From: a virus
DNA: 27,905 nucleotides
Virus record (IMG/VR): IMGVR_UViG_3300044620_001118
Span: 1 to 27,905 of that record
Reading direction: 5' to 3' (one strand)
Every line of letters begins with the position of its first letter. The stretch's first letter is position 1. The notes under the pieces are model-generated. The model did no database searches. It had not been told where the DNA came from and saw only the letters and a program-made list of their open reading frames with translations. The translations under genes were made by a program, and so were the position numbers. Positions 1 through 12,000 of this stretch are shown here, one piece after another.

Positions 1-3000
1 AGAGGAAGCCAGTTGCTCAAAAGCTTGAGCTGAGTTTTTCAACTTATCTATATTTTGCTGCGTTGTTGTTCTTAGCTGCTCTATTACTGCTTCATTGCCG
101 CTATCCGAAGCATCAATCTCAAAACCGGATACAAAAGCCAAAGCTTTGTCTACATCTGAATACTCTGGAATAGTCGTTTCGGCTTCCCCTGTTGTACTTG
201 TGTTGACGGAAGACGGCATTTTAGGAGGAATGTACTTTTCAGCCATTGTTTTTCCTAAGCCGGTAAACGAAAGAAGTGCTGCATTCGATGTTAAACCTAC
301 GTACAAAGACTCACGTAACTTTGTACTTTCATCCATAAGCGCATCAGAATACTTTTTGGATTCCTCAAAATACGTACTTCTGTTTTGATTCTCAGGCAGA
401 TTTGCTTGTGTAATAGCCGCATTTATATAAGCTGTGTCGTTTTCTTTAAGAGCTCTTACCACTTCTTGATGAGTTGTGGGCCTTAATTCAGTTTGAGGAA
501 CAGCCTCAACCTTTACTTTTGGTCTCAGTGTGAGCGGATCAAGCTCTTGAACGCCTGTTTCCGGATTTATTACTGGAACGCTCTTTAGTAAAGTTTCTCC
601 AGTTGGGACTTCAATTAACTCACCCTTTTTAGCTAGAAGATCAATTGCTTCGATAGTGCGCTTATCCGCAATCACATTGTAAGTCAATATGGATTCATTG
701 GCAGTCTTTGCAGTCTCTGGACCGTAAAATACTTCACCTGCTGCAATAGCCTGGTCATCTTTTAGTTTGCCCATTGACTGACGCGCTAATGCTTGAGCAG
801 TACGCTCTGTCAAACTGACTGTTTTAGAAGGGTCATCTAAACTCGGAACTCTCATAGCAAGCGCTGTTTGTTGCGTTTCTGTAAGAGTTGAAGCATTTGT
901 TGACAATTGATCCATGTACATCTGCTGAGCGCCGTAGTACGTCTTACTAAACTCTGTAGTCGCTGCAGCAATTTCTTCTTCTAATTGAGCACCGAATCGG
1001 CCAGTAAATCTAATGATTTCTTTTCTGTCAAACGTACCCGCAATTATATCTTCGATGTCTTGGTTATTTACTAAATTTTCAGGATTCTTTGCGCGAGCTG
1101 GAGCGTTCTTTAGCAACTCGTTATTGTATTTTTCTGCTGCCTGCTCAACCATTGTTCTGCGAATTTGCGGTGCGTACAGAGTTTCTAAGTCTTCCCGCTT
1201 CATCTGCACTTCTGTCTCTTTTAATATTTCTTGCCTTTGCTCAACGCTTGTATCCGAGTCAAATGCCGCACGGTTTAAGTTCATTCCTTGATATGCACCG
1301 TATGCGCCGCCAATTAAAGCGCCACCTGCTATACCCCACGGACCGGCAATAGTTCCTATTGCCGCTCCTGCTCCCGCACCTAGCATAATTGAGGGCAACA
1401 ACCCAGCAATATTGCTTCCGTTCAATCCGTACTTTTTAGTAAAGACGGCATCTATGGCTTGCTGTGTTGGCTGCAACGTAGCACCGTAGCCCATTGAGGC
1501 AGCAAATTGATTGACGGCTCCAATACCTTGGTCAGCCGCGCTTTGACCAAGAGCTCGATACCGATCCAAAGCTGCTTTTCCTTCAGCAGTTAAGCTGTCA
1601 TAACCTCCGAAGTCGTTATATTCAACTTTGCCTTCAGCAAGAAGTTTAGCAGCTAAATCGTACTCTTCTCCAGTTTCCTTGTCACGGACAAGGGCCCTAA
1701 CTAGAGGTCTTCCGTATTTCGCGTCTTCTCCGTATCCACCAAAGATTCTAATTTCTTTGTTCGGGTCTGCTTTTATGGCTTCTATTTCTTTCTTTACAGC
1801 AAGACCTTCAGCGGAACCTTTTTCCGGAGCGTCGATTCCTAAAAACCTTCCTCTTACCTCAAGTCCATCTTCAAGATTCATGTTAAAGGTATCGCCGTCC
1901 AAAACTTCTAAATTCTTTACTAGAATTTCTTGGTCGTCTTTATTTATTAACGCTTTATTTGCGTCGTCTAATTGATCTTTTAACATTTCTGGAGTAGTGT
2001 TTAACGACCCTAACTGCACTCTTGAAGTGACAAACTGCTGATAACCTGCGTAATCAGTCTGCTCTGTTATTGTCTGCCTAATTGCGCTTTCTTGAGTTAT
2101 ACCTGTAAGCATTTTTGCCCTAACATCGGCTTTAAACGAGTCTTGTTCTTCCGGCGTCATCTGATTTAATCTTTTGTACAAGGTTGCATTAACATTCTGA
2201 CCGGTGCTTTCCTCAATTAATTTGTTTTCCTTGACCATCGCTTCATTTGCATTTGCAAGCATTGCGTCAAGATCTTGCATAAAAGTTGCAGAGTTGAGGT
2301 CAAGATCCTTTATAACTTTTCTACCGTGTGCAGCTTGAGTAAGTACAGAGTCTCCTCGCTTAGCAACTCTTTCTTTTAGAACTGTGTCGGTTGTATCACG
2401 CCTTGAGGTTTCAGCTATAGTCGAGTCTTCACCAACAAAGTAATTAAGAATTGGTTCTAGGGCGCTTACTGCAATTTTACTAAAGCTTAATTGAGCTGCT
2501 TCGAGCCTGCCCAACATTTTGTCATATTTAGTTGCCATAGAAGCCGCTTGATCTTCAATCAAACGGTCAGTCAAGCCCATTCCGCTAAGAAGAGCATCAA
2601 GGCTGTCAAGCATTTCTATAGCGTCGCCTTGTTTAATGTTTGAAAGCGCCGATCTGCTAATTTCAAATCTTCTCGACAAAGAAGACATGTTACCCGAAAG
2701 AAATTCTCTAATTGCTATTTGCGCGCCTTCGGTGCCCTGAGCAGGGTCGAATGCAGCTAGTTTACGGGCGACGTTAAACGTTTTGTTAATGTCGACGCCG
2801 TAAGAATTCGCCAAAGGAATGAATCCGGTAACTTGTCCAATATTCTTAGTCAACGTACCGCCAAACAGCTTTTGCTGAGTAAGCGCAGCCTGCATGGCGT
2901 TTCCGTAAGTTTCGGGACTAAGCGCTAAAGTTCTGGCACTGATCATTGTACTTTCAGCATTTAATGCAGGTCTCACTGCTTGATCGATTGCTTGCATTAT

Positions 3001-6000
3001 CGCGGTCGGTGCGTTAAACGCGGCTGTTGCCCAGTAATTAATCTGTTGTGCTTTTTGCGTAAAATGCGAAAATCTACTAGCCAAGGTTGATTGATTTCTT
3101 GCAGATTTTTCCTCATTAAGTGTTTTCTGCATTGCAGTCAAATCTGCAGTAGTGATGTCTACCCCAGGTCCCCTATCTGCTTCTCTAGTAACGCGATTAA
3201 GGATTCTTTGTCTTCTATTGACATCAGTTATTCCTTTCTTATCTAAAGCAGCGTTAGTAGCGTCTATTCTTCTTTGATATTCAGAATCGCCTCCTGACAA
3301 CTTCTTTTGTGTGTATGCTAGGTCTGCAGCAGAAGCAGTTCGTAAGTCTCTTCGTACTTCTTTTCCAAGGAAATTGACACCGTATGCTTGTAGGTTTCCA
3401 GCAAGAGAGCTATAAAGAAGTCCTTCTTTTCCTCCGGTAATTTCGTTTGCGTAGCCTTTCAACAATCTTCTTCTTGTTATGTCTTGTCCGAATGTATAAC
3501 CAAACAAGGACTGTTGAGTAGTGTTTGCTTGTAATCCTTCACGGAGTGCCGAAAGCCGACGATTAGTTTCCTTCTCTACATCTTTTGCGGCTCGGTCTTG
3601 TTCTTCGCCTGCAAAACCTGCAAGAACACCGACTTTTGCAGCTGCTGCTCTGACTTTTGCTGCGCGTTCGATTTCTTCTGAAGTTTTAGTTGTGTCATTT
3701 TGAGTAGCTTCGGCTGCCTTGTCCAATGCTACCAAAGCGTTTTGCAATCGACTTAAATCTGTAGCTAAGTCAGCAATATTTTTTCCCGGCGCGTCAAGGC
3801 TACTGAAAATAGCTTGAATGTCGTCGGCTTCTTGCCCGTATCCTCCCTTGTTTGCAGTTTGCAGTAACTCTTTAAAACTATCGTTGTTGTCAATAATTGA
3901 TTTAGTCGTTGTTTGAGCAATACCGGTAAGTTCTCTTTTACTTACTCCGACACCCGCACCACCAAGAGAACCCATATTTTGTTCGTATGCATTTCTTGCT
4001 GCTCTTAATTGCTGCACTGCCAGCAAACGGTCGGCGCCGAAATTACGGGCACCACCTTCACCGAACTCGCCGCCAACTCCAAATGGAAGGCCGCCGCCTC
4101 CACCACCACCGAAACCACCACCTGCACCAGGAATAGCCAAGCCTGGGAACATGCCGAAGAAGCCTGCTCCGGCGCCAGCTGCTGGCGTAGTCGCTGCAGT
4201 TCCTGTTGTTGCAGAACCTGTTTTATAAATTGGACCGAATGGTCCTATTCCTACTAATGTTCGTCCAGCGACTATCGAAGCCGGAGTAGTTGAAGGAGCA
4301 GACGCAGCAGCAACCACTGCCGCATGAAGTGCCGTTCCTGAAACACCTGAGGCACCTGAAGCAGGAGCTGCGTGAGCTCCTGTAGCAGAACCGCTTCCAG
4401 AAACTGCTAAACCAGCGGCAATAATGTTTACAGGGGATCCTGTCGCTGTTACCGTGTTTGCAGTAATGTTTACTGGAGAACCTGTTGCTGTTACAGTAGT
4501 TCCTGAGCCTTCTCTTCTTCTGCCTGTCTTTCTTCCACCTCTTCGTCGTCCGCCTTCTTCGCCACCGTCTTCATCATCAGAAGGTGGAGAACCTCCACCG
4601 CCACCGCCTCCGCCTGAACCGCCAGAGCCTGATCCAGACCCCTTTGATCCCTTTCCGGAATCAACGGCGTAAATGTCTTCTCCTTTTTCAAACCGAGCAA
4701 GCAATTTTGATTTTTCAGCTCTTTGCGCGTCGGACAAAATTTCTTCTGGGTAGGTAAGGAGTTCTTCAATTTCGTCACGTCGTTGTGCTTTTTGCCATTC
4801 TGGATTATACGGTCGTTTATTTTTTAACAAACGGTCTCGTATTTTTTGAGCCCTTGCTTGCCGAGATGCTGTTTCTTCAGCTGTCATAGGACCCATATCA
4901 GAAAAAAGTTTTTTCTGTATGGCTGTTTCTACAATATCAGTCGCCATTCGCATTCCTGCACCTGGATCTGACTCAGGTGAGTAGTTGCGAAGTTCTGCTA
5001 AATTAATGTAGTCTTTCGGTTGTCTGTCTAATCTGTAACCTTTTGGAGTTTGTACAGTTCGAGGAATGTCTCGTTGCCGTGGTACGTTGACTCTTGCAAG
5101 CAACATAGCACGTTCTTCTGGATCTGTAATACTCTTGCTGTCCATCCAGTCTGTAACTGACTTAACGGCTTTAGCATACTCTGGATTTTCTTCTTTTGAA
5201 AGCAGACTGTAAGCCCTTTTTCGCATTGCATCGCTTACAGGTCTGCCAGTTCGAGCAGCTCTTTCGTCAAGACGACGGTCAATCTCTTTTCTTCTAGCTA
5301 CAAGCGCTGGGTTTTCCATCACTGCGCGGGAAGTATCAAAGAACATTGCTTCAGGGTGAGCTTTATAGTATTGTCTTCTTTCTCTATCGGCAACTCTTGC
5401 TTCTGTTTCAGGTTGTCTTCTTTTGCTTTCTATTGACTTTTCTTTTCTTCTGCTTTCTCTACTTGCCGCTAGTTGCGCGTCGTAGTCTTCTATTCTTTTT
5501 TGTTCAGCAGCACTTACTGGTTTTTGACGTCTTCCCATTATTTTAGCGGGAACTGTAATCTTGCTTACAAGTTTTTGTAAATAAGCATCATACGTAGCAT
5601 CGTCAACTCGTCCGGCAATCTTCGCTAATCTTTCTTTTGCTTTTTCGACTTCTGCAAGATATGCAGGATTGTCTATTTCCACCGTTGCCAAAGCTTCGCC
5701 TTTTTCTTTTGCTTTTCTTTCTCTCTCTGCCACAGCTAAATCAGTCTCAGGTCTTCGTTTTTTACTTTCAACCGACTGACGTTGTTTTCTAGGAACACGA
5801 GCGGCAGCGTATTTTTCAACATGCTTATCAATTATCTGGCGTTCTCTTTCGCTAATTGCTTCGGTGGCTGGAACAGTAAGCTTAGCAGGAACAGCAATCC
5901 GGTCAAGAAGATTTTGTAAATAAGCTTCTTTTCGTTCTGGACTAATTCGACCAGCAATTTTTTCTACTCTTTCTTTTGCTTCTGCAACTGCCGCCAGATA

Positions 6001-9000
6001 TTCAGGATTGTCGGTCTCAACCATCTTTACAGGTTTAGCCGCTTTTGCTGCTTTTTGTTTAGCTTCTCTTGCTGCAATTTTAGCATCAGTTATAAAAGAC
6101 CTGTCTGCGAGTCTTTCAGCGGATTCATTTCTTTTTCTTGCAATTCTTGGAGTGTCGCGGACTAAAACATTTTTACCAGTTCCCACATCTGGGAACATTC
6201 TCCATGTACTTGTTCCGGATCCCTCATCAACGCCTCCAGTGAGCAAATCTTTAAAGAATTTAGAAGTACTTTCTTTGAATTTTGAAAATCCTGAAATAGG
6301 AGGGGCACTTTGCTTAGGAACAGTAATCTTGCCTATAAGCTTCTGTAAAAACGCATCTTTCTGACTCTCAGTTAATCCAGTAGCTCTGTTTACTTTTTCT
6401 CTAGCAGCCTCGACTGCTGCAAGATATGCGGGATTGTCAATTTCCGGTGTCTGTCTTTCATACGTCGGGACTTGATAACTTGCGCCTTGTTTGCTTCTTG
6501 TACGCTCGCTGAAGTTTAATATTCTTACTGGTTTAAGTTGAGCTTCGTATTCTCTTTCTCGGCGCTCTGCCTCTTCGCGTCGTCTAATTACTTCGCGTAT
6601 TGATTGAATTTGCGATTCAGCTTCTCCTTCTCTTATATCACGTCTTTCTTCTGCTACTTTAGTTCGACGTGCGACAGCCGGTTCGCTCATGTATTGTTTT
6701 TCTTCTCTTGCAGCGACTTTTGCTGCTGTTTCCGGTTGTCTTGCTTTGCTTGCTATCGATTTTGCTTTTCTTCTATTAATTCGATCTTCATCTATTCTTT
6801 TTTGATACAAGCGTTCTGCATTTTCTTCCTGTATCGGTCTAAGAGCGGAGTCAAGGCTGTCTTCCCGCATTGATCCTCTTATAGCAGCAATTTTAGCGTC
6901 AGCCTCACCTTCTCTTTCTGCTCTTACCTCTTCACCTCTTTTTTCCCTAATACTCATTTCTTTTTGATAAAGTTCTGCTAAAGCTTTTCGGTCATCTTCA
7001 ATTTTTTTATTTTCAATTTCTTTTGCGTTTTTAGCAATCTGTTGTCTACGCAATTCTCTTTCTTCTGCAATAGTTGCGGGCTGCTCTTTTGTCGCGTCTG
7101 CGACTAACGGCATTCGACCGACGTCGACTCCTTCATTAGTTAACCTTCTGAAACGTGCTGACATTCGTTGTCGAAACGTTTGAAACGCCGATTGCGGTCT
7201 GTCCTGTCCTACATAACTAAGCGGTCGCCGTATAGACATGCCACCCGAAAGGTATTCTTCAAATTCTGTTCGAGTAGCTTCTCTTACTTGTACAGGATCA
7301 ACTTCAATAGTCGGGCCGGTTAAATTAAACTGCCGTCGAGGACGATCTCCTCTTCCTCCGCTATATCTCTTATGTACGTAATTATACCGCCCAAGTATTG
7401 ATTGTTTGCGATCTGCCAGTCTTTGTCTTTCTGTTTCGTCTGCTTCTGCTTTAGCTACTCTTTCGGCTTCAAGTTGAGAATGAGTTTTAGTGTATTCTTC
7501 TTCAGGCTTATTTGGATCGGGAGCAGGAAGTAAAAATCTTCCAGTTACTCTGTCCTCATATTCGCGAAATTCTCTAGCTTTTCTTTCTGCCTCTTCTTTT
7601 TCTGCTTGTAATTTAGCTTCTTTTTCTGCCTGTAGTCTGGGTTGTTCTGCTTTTCTTTCTCTTTCTATTCTTAGTGCTTGTAGTCTGGCTTTTCTAGCTG
7701 CCCGCGGTTCTGCTTCTCTTGCAGCAACTTTTGCTGCTGTTTCCGGTTGTCTTGCTTTACTTGCTATCGATTTTGCTTTTCTTCTGTTAATTCGATCTTC
7801 ATCTATTTTTTTCTGTCTTTGGTCTTCTAATTGAATACCTTCAGGAGTTGAAGGTGGTACGACGGCCCCTGCATCGTAATTAGTGTATACAGCTTGAATT
7901 TGCTTTCTTCTAATATTTCTACGTCTAGTAGCTAACCCTCTTTGTGCTGCCTCGCTTCTTCGTTTAGCTTCCGCTTCTCTTCTTCGAACTGTTTCCGCTG
8001 ATTGTCGAGCTGGTTCTTCAGCTGCAAGTTGTTCTGCTGTTTTAGTGTACTCTTCTTCAGGCTTGTTTGGATCGGGAGCAGGAAGTAAAAATCTTCCGCT
8101 TGCTTCCATAAAAAGCCTATTTTGGACTTTTTCAACAATTGGGAGAGTAGCGGCATCGGCTTCGGTTTCCCTTGCAGCTGCTCTTTCTTCCGTTTCTTTT
8201 ATTCTTTTCCTACCCCTGACTATTATTTGATCAAGAGTAGCAAATTCCGATCTTTTAACATCTTTTTCAGCAAATGCTAATTTTTCGGCTGGATCGGTAA
8301 TTCCTTCTTTTTCCGCGTTCCATACCGCTATTTGTTTTGCAATTGCGTATCTTCTTTGCTGACGAGCTTGAAAAAGTCGTTTCGCGGTTTCGCTTCTTTC
8401 TTCAGTGCCTCTTTTAGCTTTTGGATCTGACCGAGGAATCGAAGCCACTTCTGGATCAATACCTGCTCCTCCAAAGAGCGAGCCGTACTTATTTACATAT
8501 TCAGGTCTTGTAGGATCACCGTATTGCGCTGTCATTGCTGTGTCAATTCCGCGCGGGGGATTCTCTCTTTGCATCCAGGCATCGATTAACCTTGCCGGTA
8601 TTGGGTACTTTGCATCCACATTCCGGTCCGCGTAGTATTCACGGAGCTCATTCATTATTTTTTGATTATTGGCCTCGTCTCCAGGTATTGGTGCAAAAGC
8701 ATCTTTTTCTCGCTTTGTGAAAAATAAAGGATTGCCTTTTTCGTCTCTTCCAAAATCCTCTTGCTCATAAGTTCTGGTGTTTCTAGTGAGTCTGTCAAGT
8801 ATTTTTTTTCTTTGTCTTTTGCTTCTTTTTTTAGGTTTTGAGTCTAAAGCGGCGTTTATTTCTTTTCTTCTCTGTCTGCGATTTTTGTCTACAGCATTCT
8901 GTCCATTTTCTTGATCCGCTAATCGCTCGGCCTCTCTTTTTTTATCGACTTCAAGCAGCTGTCTTTCTCTTTCTCGCTCTCTCATTATTTCTAAATCTTT

Positions 9001-12000
9001 AACTTCTGATTGCACTTTAGGCTCGTCAAATTCTTGAAATTCTTTTATAAAGCCAGGAATTCCTCTTGCTACGCTTGGATTGATGCCGTAGCTAACTTCT
9101 GGAACAGGCATGTTTTCTGCTTCTCTTGCTTCTTGTTTTGCGTCTTTTTCTCTTTGCTTAGCTTCCAGATATTCAGGAGAATTTCTGTATAACGCGTTAA
9201 TTTGTCTTTTTGTTCTTTTTACTGGTTTTGTTGCTTCCCACCAAGCTAAAGGCCTGACTCTTCTAGTTAACCTTTTAAAAATCGTATCTCGTCTTCTTTG
9301 GTTTGCTTCGCTATTAGATCCAAAATAACGACGGCGTTTTCCTTCGGTAGCTTCTTTAAACTCTTTTCTATCTAAAGCCGCGTTGACTTCAGCAATCCTG
9401 TCTGCATTTTCTTTGTCTCTTGCAGCAATAGCCGCGTTTCTATCTTCTTCTCCCAGCCTTTCTAGAAAAAGTTCTTTTGGATCTTCCTGGCTTTTATCTT
9501 TTGCTTCTGCTACAGCTGTATCTCTTTTCAATAATTGTGCGTTTTCAGTGGCACTTCCAACATAAAACTCAACGTTTTTATATGGCGTATTTTTAGTCAG
9601 CTTTGTAATTTCTTCTTTCGGTTCTACGTCGACAGCCCTTGGATGGCGCATGTGCCTAAGGTACAGTCCTTGCGCTACTGCCCGCATTTGCCGAACTAGA
9701 TCTCTACCTGCGTTTGTTGTTGTCAAGCTTTGAACATGTTCAGGATTTTTTGTATCCATTTTTCTAAATTGCTCTGTTTGCTCTGGCGCTAAAACCGAAA
9801 ATATAGCTTGCATGTCTGATAAAAATTTAGTGTCTCCTAGAGAAGGATCTCTGCTTGACTGTCTTCCAAAGTCTTTTAGCTTTTGAAGGATTCGCAATTT
9901 TCCAATTACTGGTCCAAGGCGACGAGCTAGTGGCACATCTTCCTCTTTTGCTTGCTGCCTTGCCTCAACAACAGCCTCATTAGGCCTGTCTCTCGTAGCC
10001 ACGTTAAACATTTCGGCAATTGCAGGGTTTTCTAAGTATTTATGACCTTTTGTATCAGCCATGAAAGTAGAAATTTGCTCAGCCATCGCTTTGTTTTTTG
10101 GATCTTTAGCGGCTGCCTTTACATAACTTTCTACTGATGCCGTGTCACCAAAGTCTGTGTACCTTAGCATGTTTGCCATGCCTGGAGTCACGCCGCCAAT
10201 AAGTTTTAAAGCTTTTTCCCTAGCTTTAGGATCTCCTATAGCAGTTGCTAGTAATTGCTTTAATCCTTTGTTGTCTCCTTGAAATTTTTGAAACTTAGCA
10301 ATTAAGTCGTCTAGCGGGCTTCTATCGGCCCGTTCGCGGGGTTTGTCTGACGTAGTAACCATTGCCGCGGCCGGATCGTAGTTTACTGCGTTGTCCTGCC
10401 TGTTTCCGGATTGTAGATGCCTCAAAGGATCTAGTCCAGCAGCTATTTCTGCTTGATATTGAGACCTGCGAATAAGTTCCGCGGTTGTAAGACTTTTTTC
10501 AGGCGCTCGCAAAATACGGTCTATTTCTTCTCTTTGTTCCTCAAGGTTAACATGCTCACCTGCTGAATAAGTTCCCGAACGGTACGTAAATTCTCCTGAT
10601 CGTTCTTCTAAAGTAAAATCTCTGTCTGCTTGCTGTTGTTCAGCTAGCTTGTCACTGATCCTTAAATCTTCACGAATGCCTGCATCGACAATCCCTTCTC
10701 TTTTGTGCCTTTGTACAACAGAGTCGTTGTACGCTGGCGATGGCATACGACCTAGCACAGCTCTTGCTAAACTACTTATACGGAATCTCAGTGTCTTGGC
10801 CATTGATATAGGGCTGACTGTAGAAGCTTGTTTGCGTGAGTTTTCTAAGTCATTAGTTGTCCCCATTACCCGCGCAATTCTATCGGCCATTCCTCCAGAA
10901 GTGTGCAATATTGGTAAATTCTGTCTCAATGCATCAGGAGCACTGACAAGAGTGTCTACTGACGGAACGTCTTCTCCTCCTTCTGCTAAGGCAGGTACGA
11001 GAACCGGTCTTAAAAGTTTCGAAAGCATTGAAAACTGTCCAAACGAATCCGTGCTTTTAAATTCTTTAGATCTTGATAATGTTCTAACTCTTGCTAACAT
11101 CCGCTTGCTTAATTCAGAAAGCATTGGCGACGCAGCTTCCATTTCTAGAGCCAAGGCTCTATTTGGATTTTTAGGGTCGTAGGCATTAGCGTAATCCAAA
11201 ATAGGGAAACCAGAATACTCGGCTTGCTCAAGTAGCTGTATACTAGAAAAGAAATTTTTTAATTGACTTAACGGGCTTGGCAGTTCTCGTGCTTTTCTTG
11301 GATCTACTTTTCCATCTTTATCTGTAATATTGCGTGCTGTTTGCAAGCCTTGAGTAAAATTTTGATACTTGGAACTGCCGCCAATTAAACCAAATCCTGC
11401 CAATATACTGTCAGTAAATTTATATTTATTTTGTTTAATTTCCTCGTCTACTTTTAGTTGACTTTCCAGACCGTCATCTAAAGGTAACCCTTCTCGATTA
11501 TTTTGAGCGATTACTTGCAAAGGTGTAGGAGAATCAAAAAGCACAGGCATATCAGCTCTTCCAAGACGTCTTAGATAGTTTAATGCCCTGTTCGCCACAG
11601 GTCGAACATTTGTCACCATATCGCGAAACGAATCACGTCCAAATCCGTAACCAGCAACGCGCGTAATCATTTCTTCAGGATCGTTTTCTATCCCAGTGAT
11701 ACTTGCTTTCGGATTTGCAATCATATCTGCAGGTACGGGTCTTGTAGGTTGGATAACTACTGAAGAAGGCCCTGCTGGCGTATCTTCTTCTTTGTAAGGC
11801 TCAAACGAGATTTGCCTTGCTCTTGGATTGGTTACTTGTTTTCTTATTGAATCTGGTAAGTCTTTAAAGCTCCATCCTTCTTTAGCCTCCCACGCTGCAA
11901 TTCCTTCAGGTGTGCTAAAATCCGGCTTTTCCACTGATGTTACTCGATACCGTGTTCCAGGCGCTTCCGGAATTTCGATTACTTGTCCAGGTTTGTATCC

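Larger units (their letters stand above)
4690..9660 (-). other. Highly charged Arg/Glu/Lys/Ala-rich coiled-coil region of the tape measure
   Basis: About 1,650 residues (roughly 1594-3250) are dominated by R, E, K, A and Q with short runs such as 'MRERERERQLLE' (near 8950-8985). There are repeated 'PEY' or 'PAYL' turns and almost no cysteine. The DNA shows the matching strong strand asymmetry, with long stretches of TTCT/TCTTG-type pyrimidine codons on the plus strand. This would form extended helix. It contains the duplications listed separately. No known enzymatic motif was recognised here. Confidence 0.7.

Noticed and set aside
6008-7834. Several plus-strand ORFs rich in Ser, Phe and Leu
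   Set aside because: They mirror the Arg/Glu/Lys-rich coiled coil of the tape measure on the minus strand; their apparent repeats are the same repeats seen antisense.
7485-8098. CRISPR-like array in the repeated region
   Set aside because: There are only two copies of each repeat, they are coding, and spacing and spacer lengths are irregular.
10649-11182. 177-codon plus-strand ORF
   Set aside because: It is antisense to the tape measure frame, which is open throughout and shows protein-like composition; the plus-strand product is a Ser/Leu-rich mirror with no start site support.
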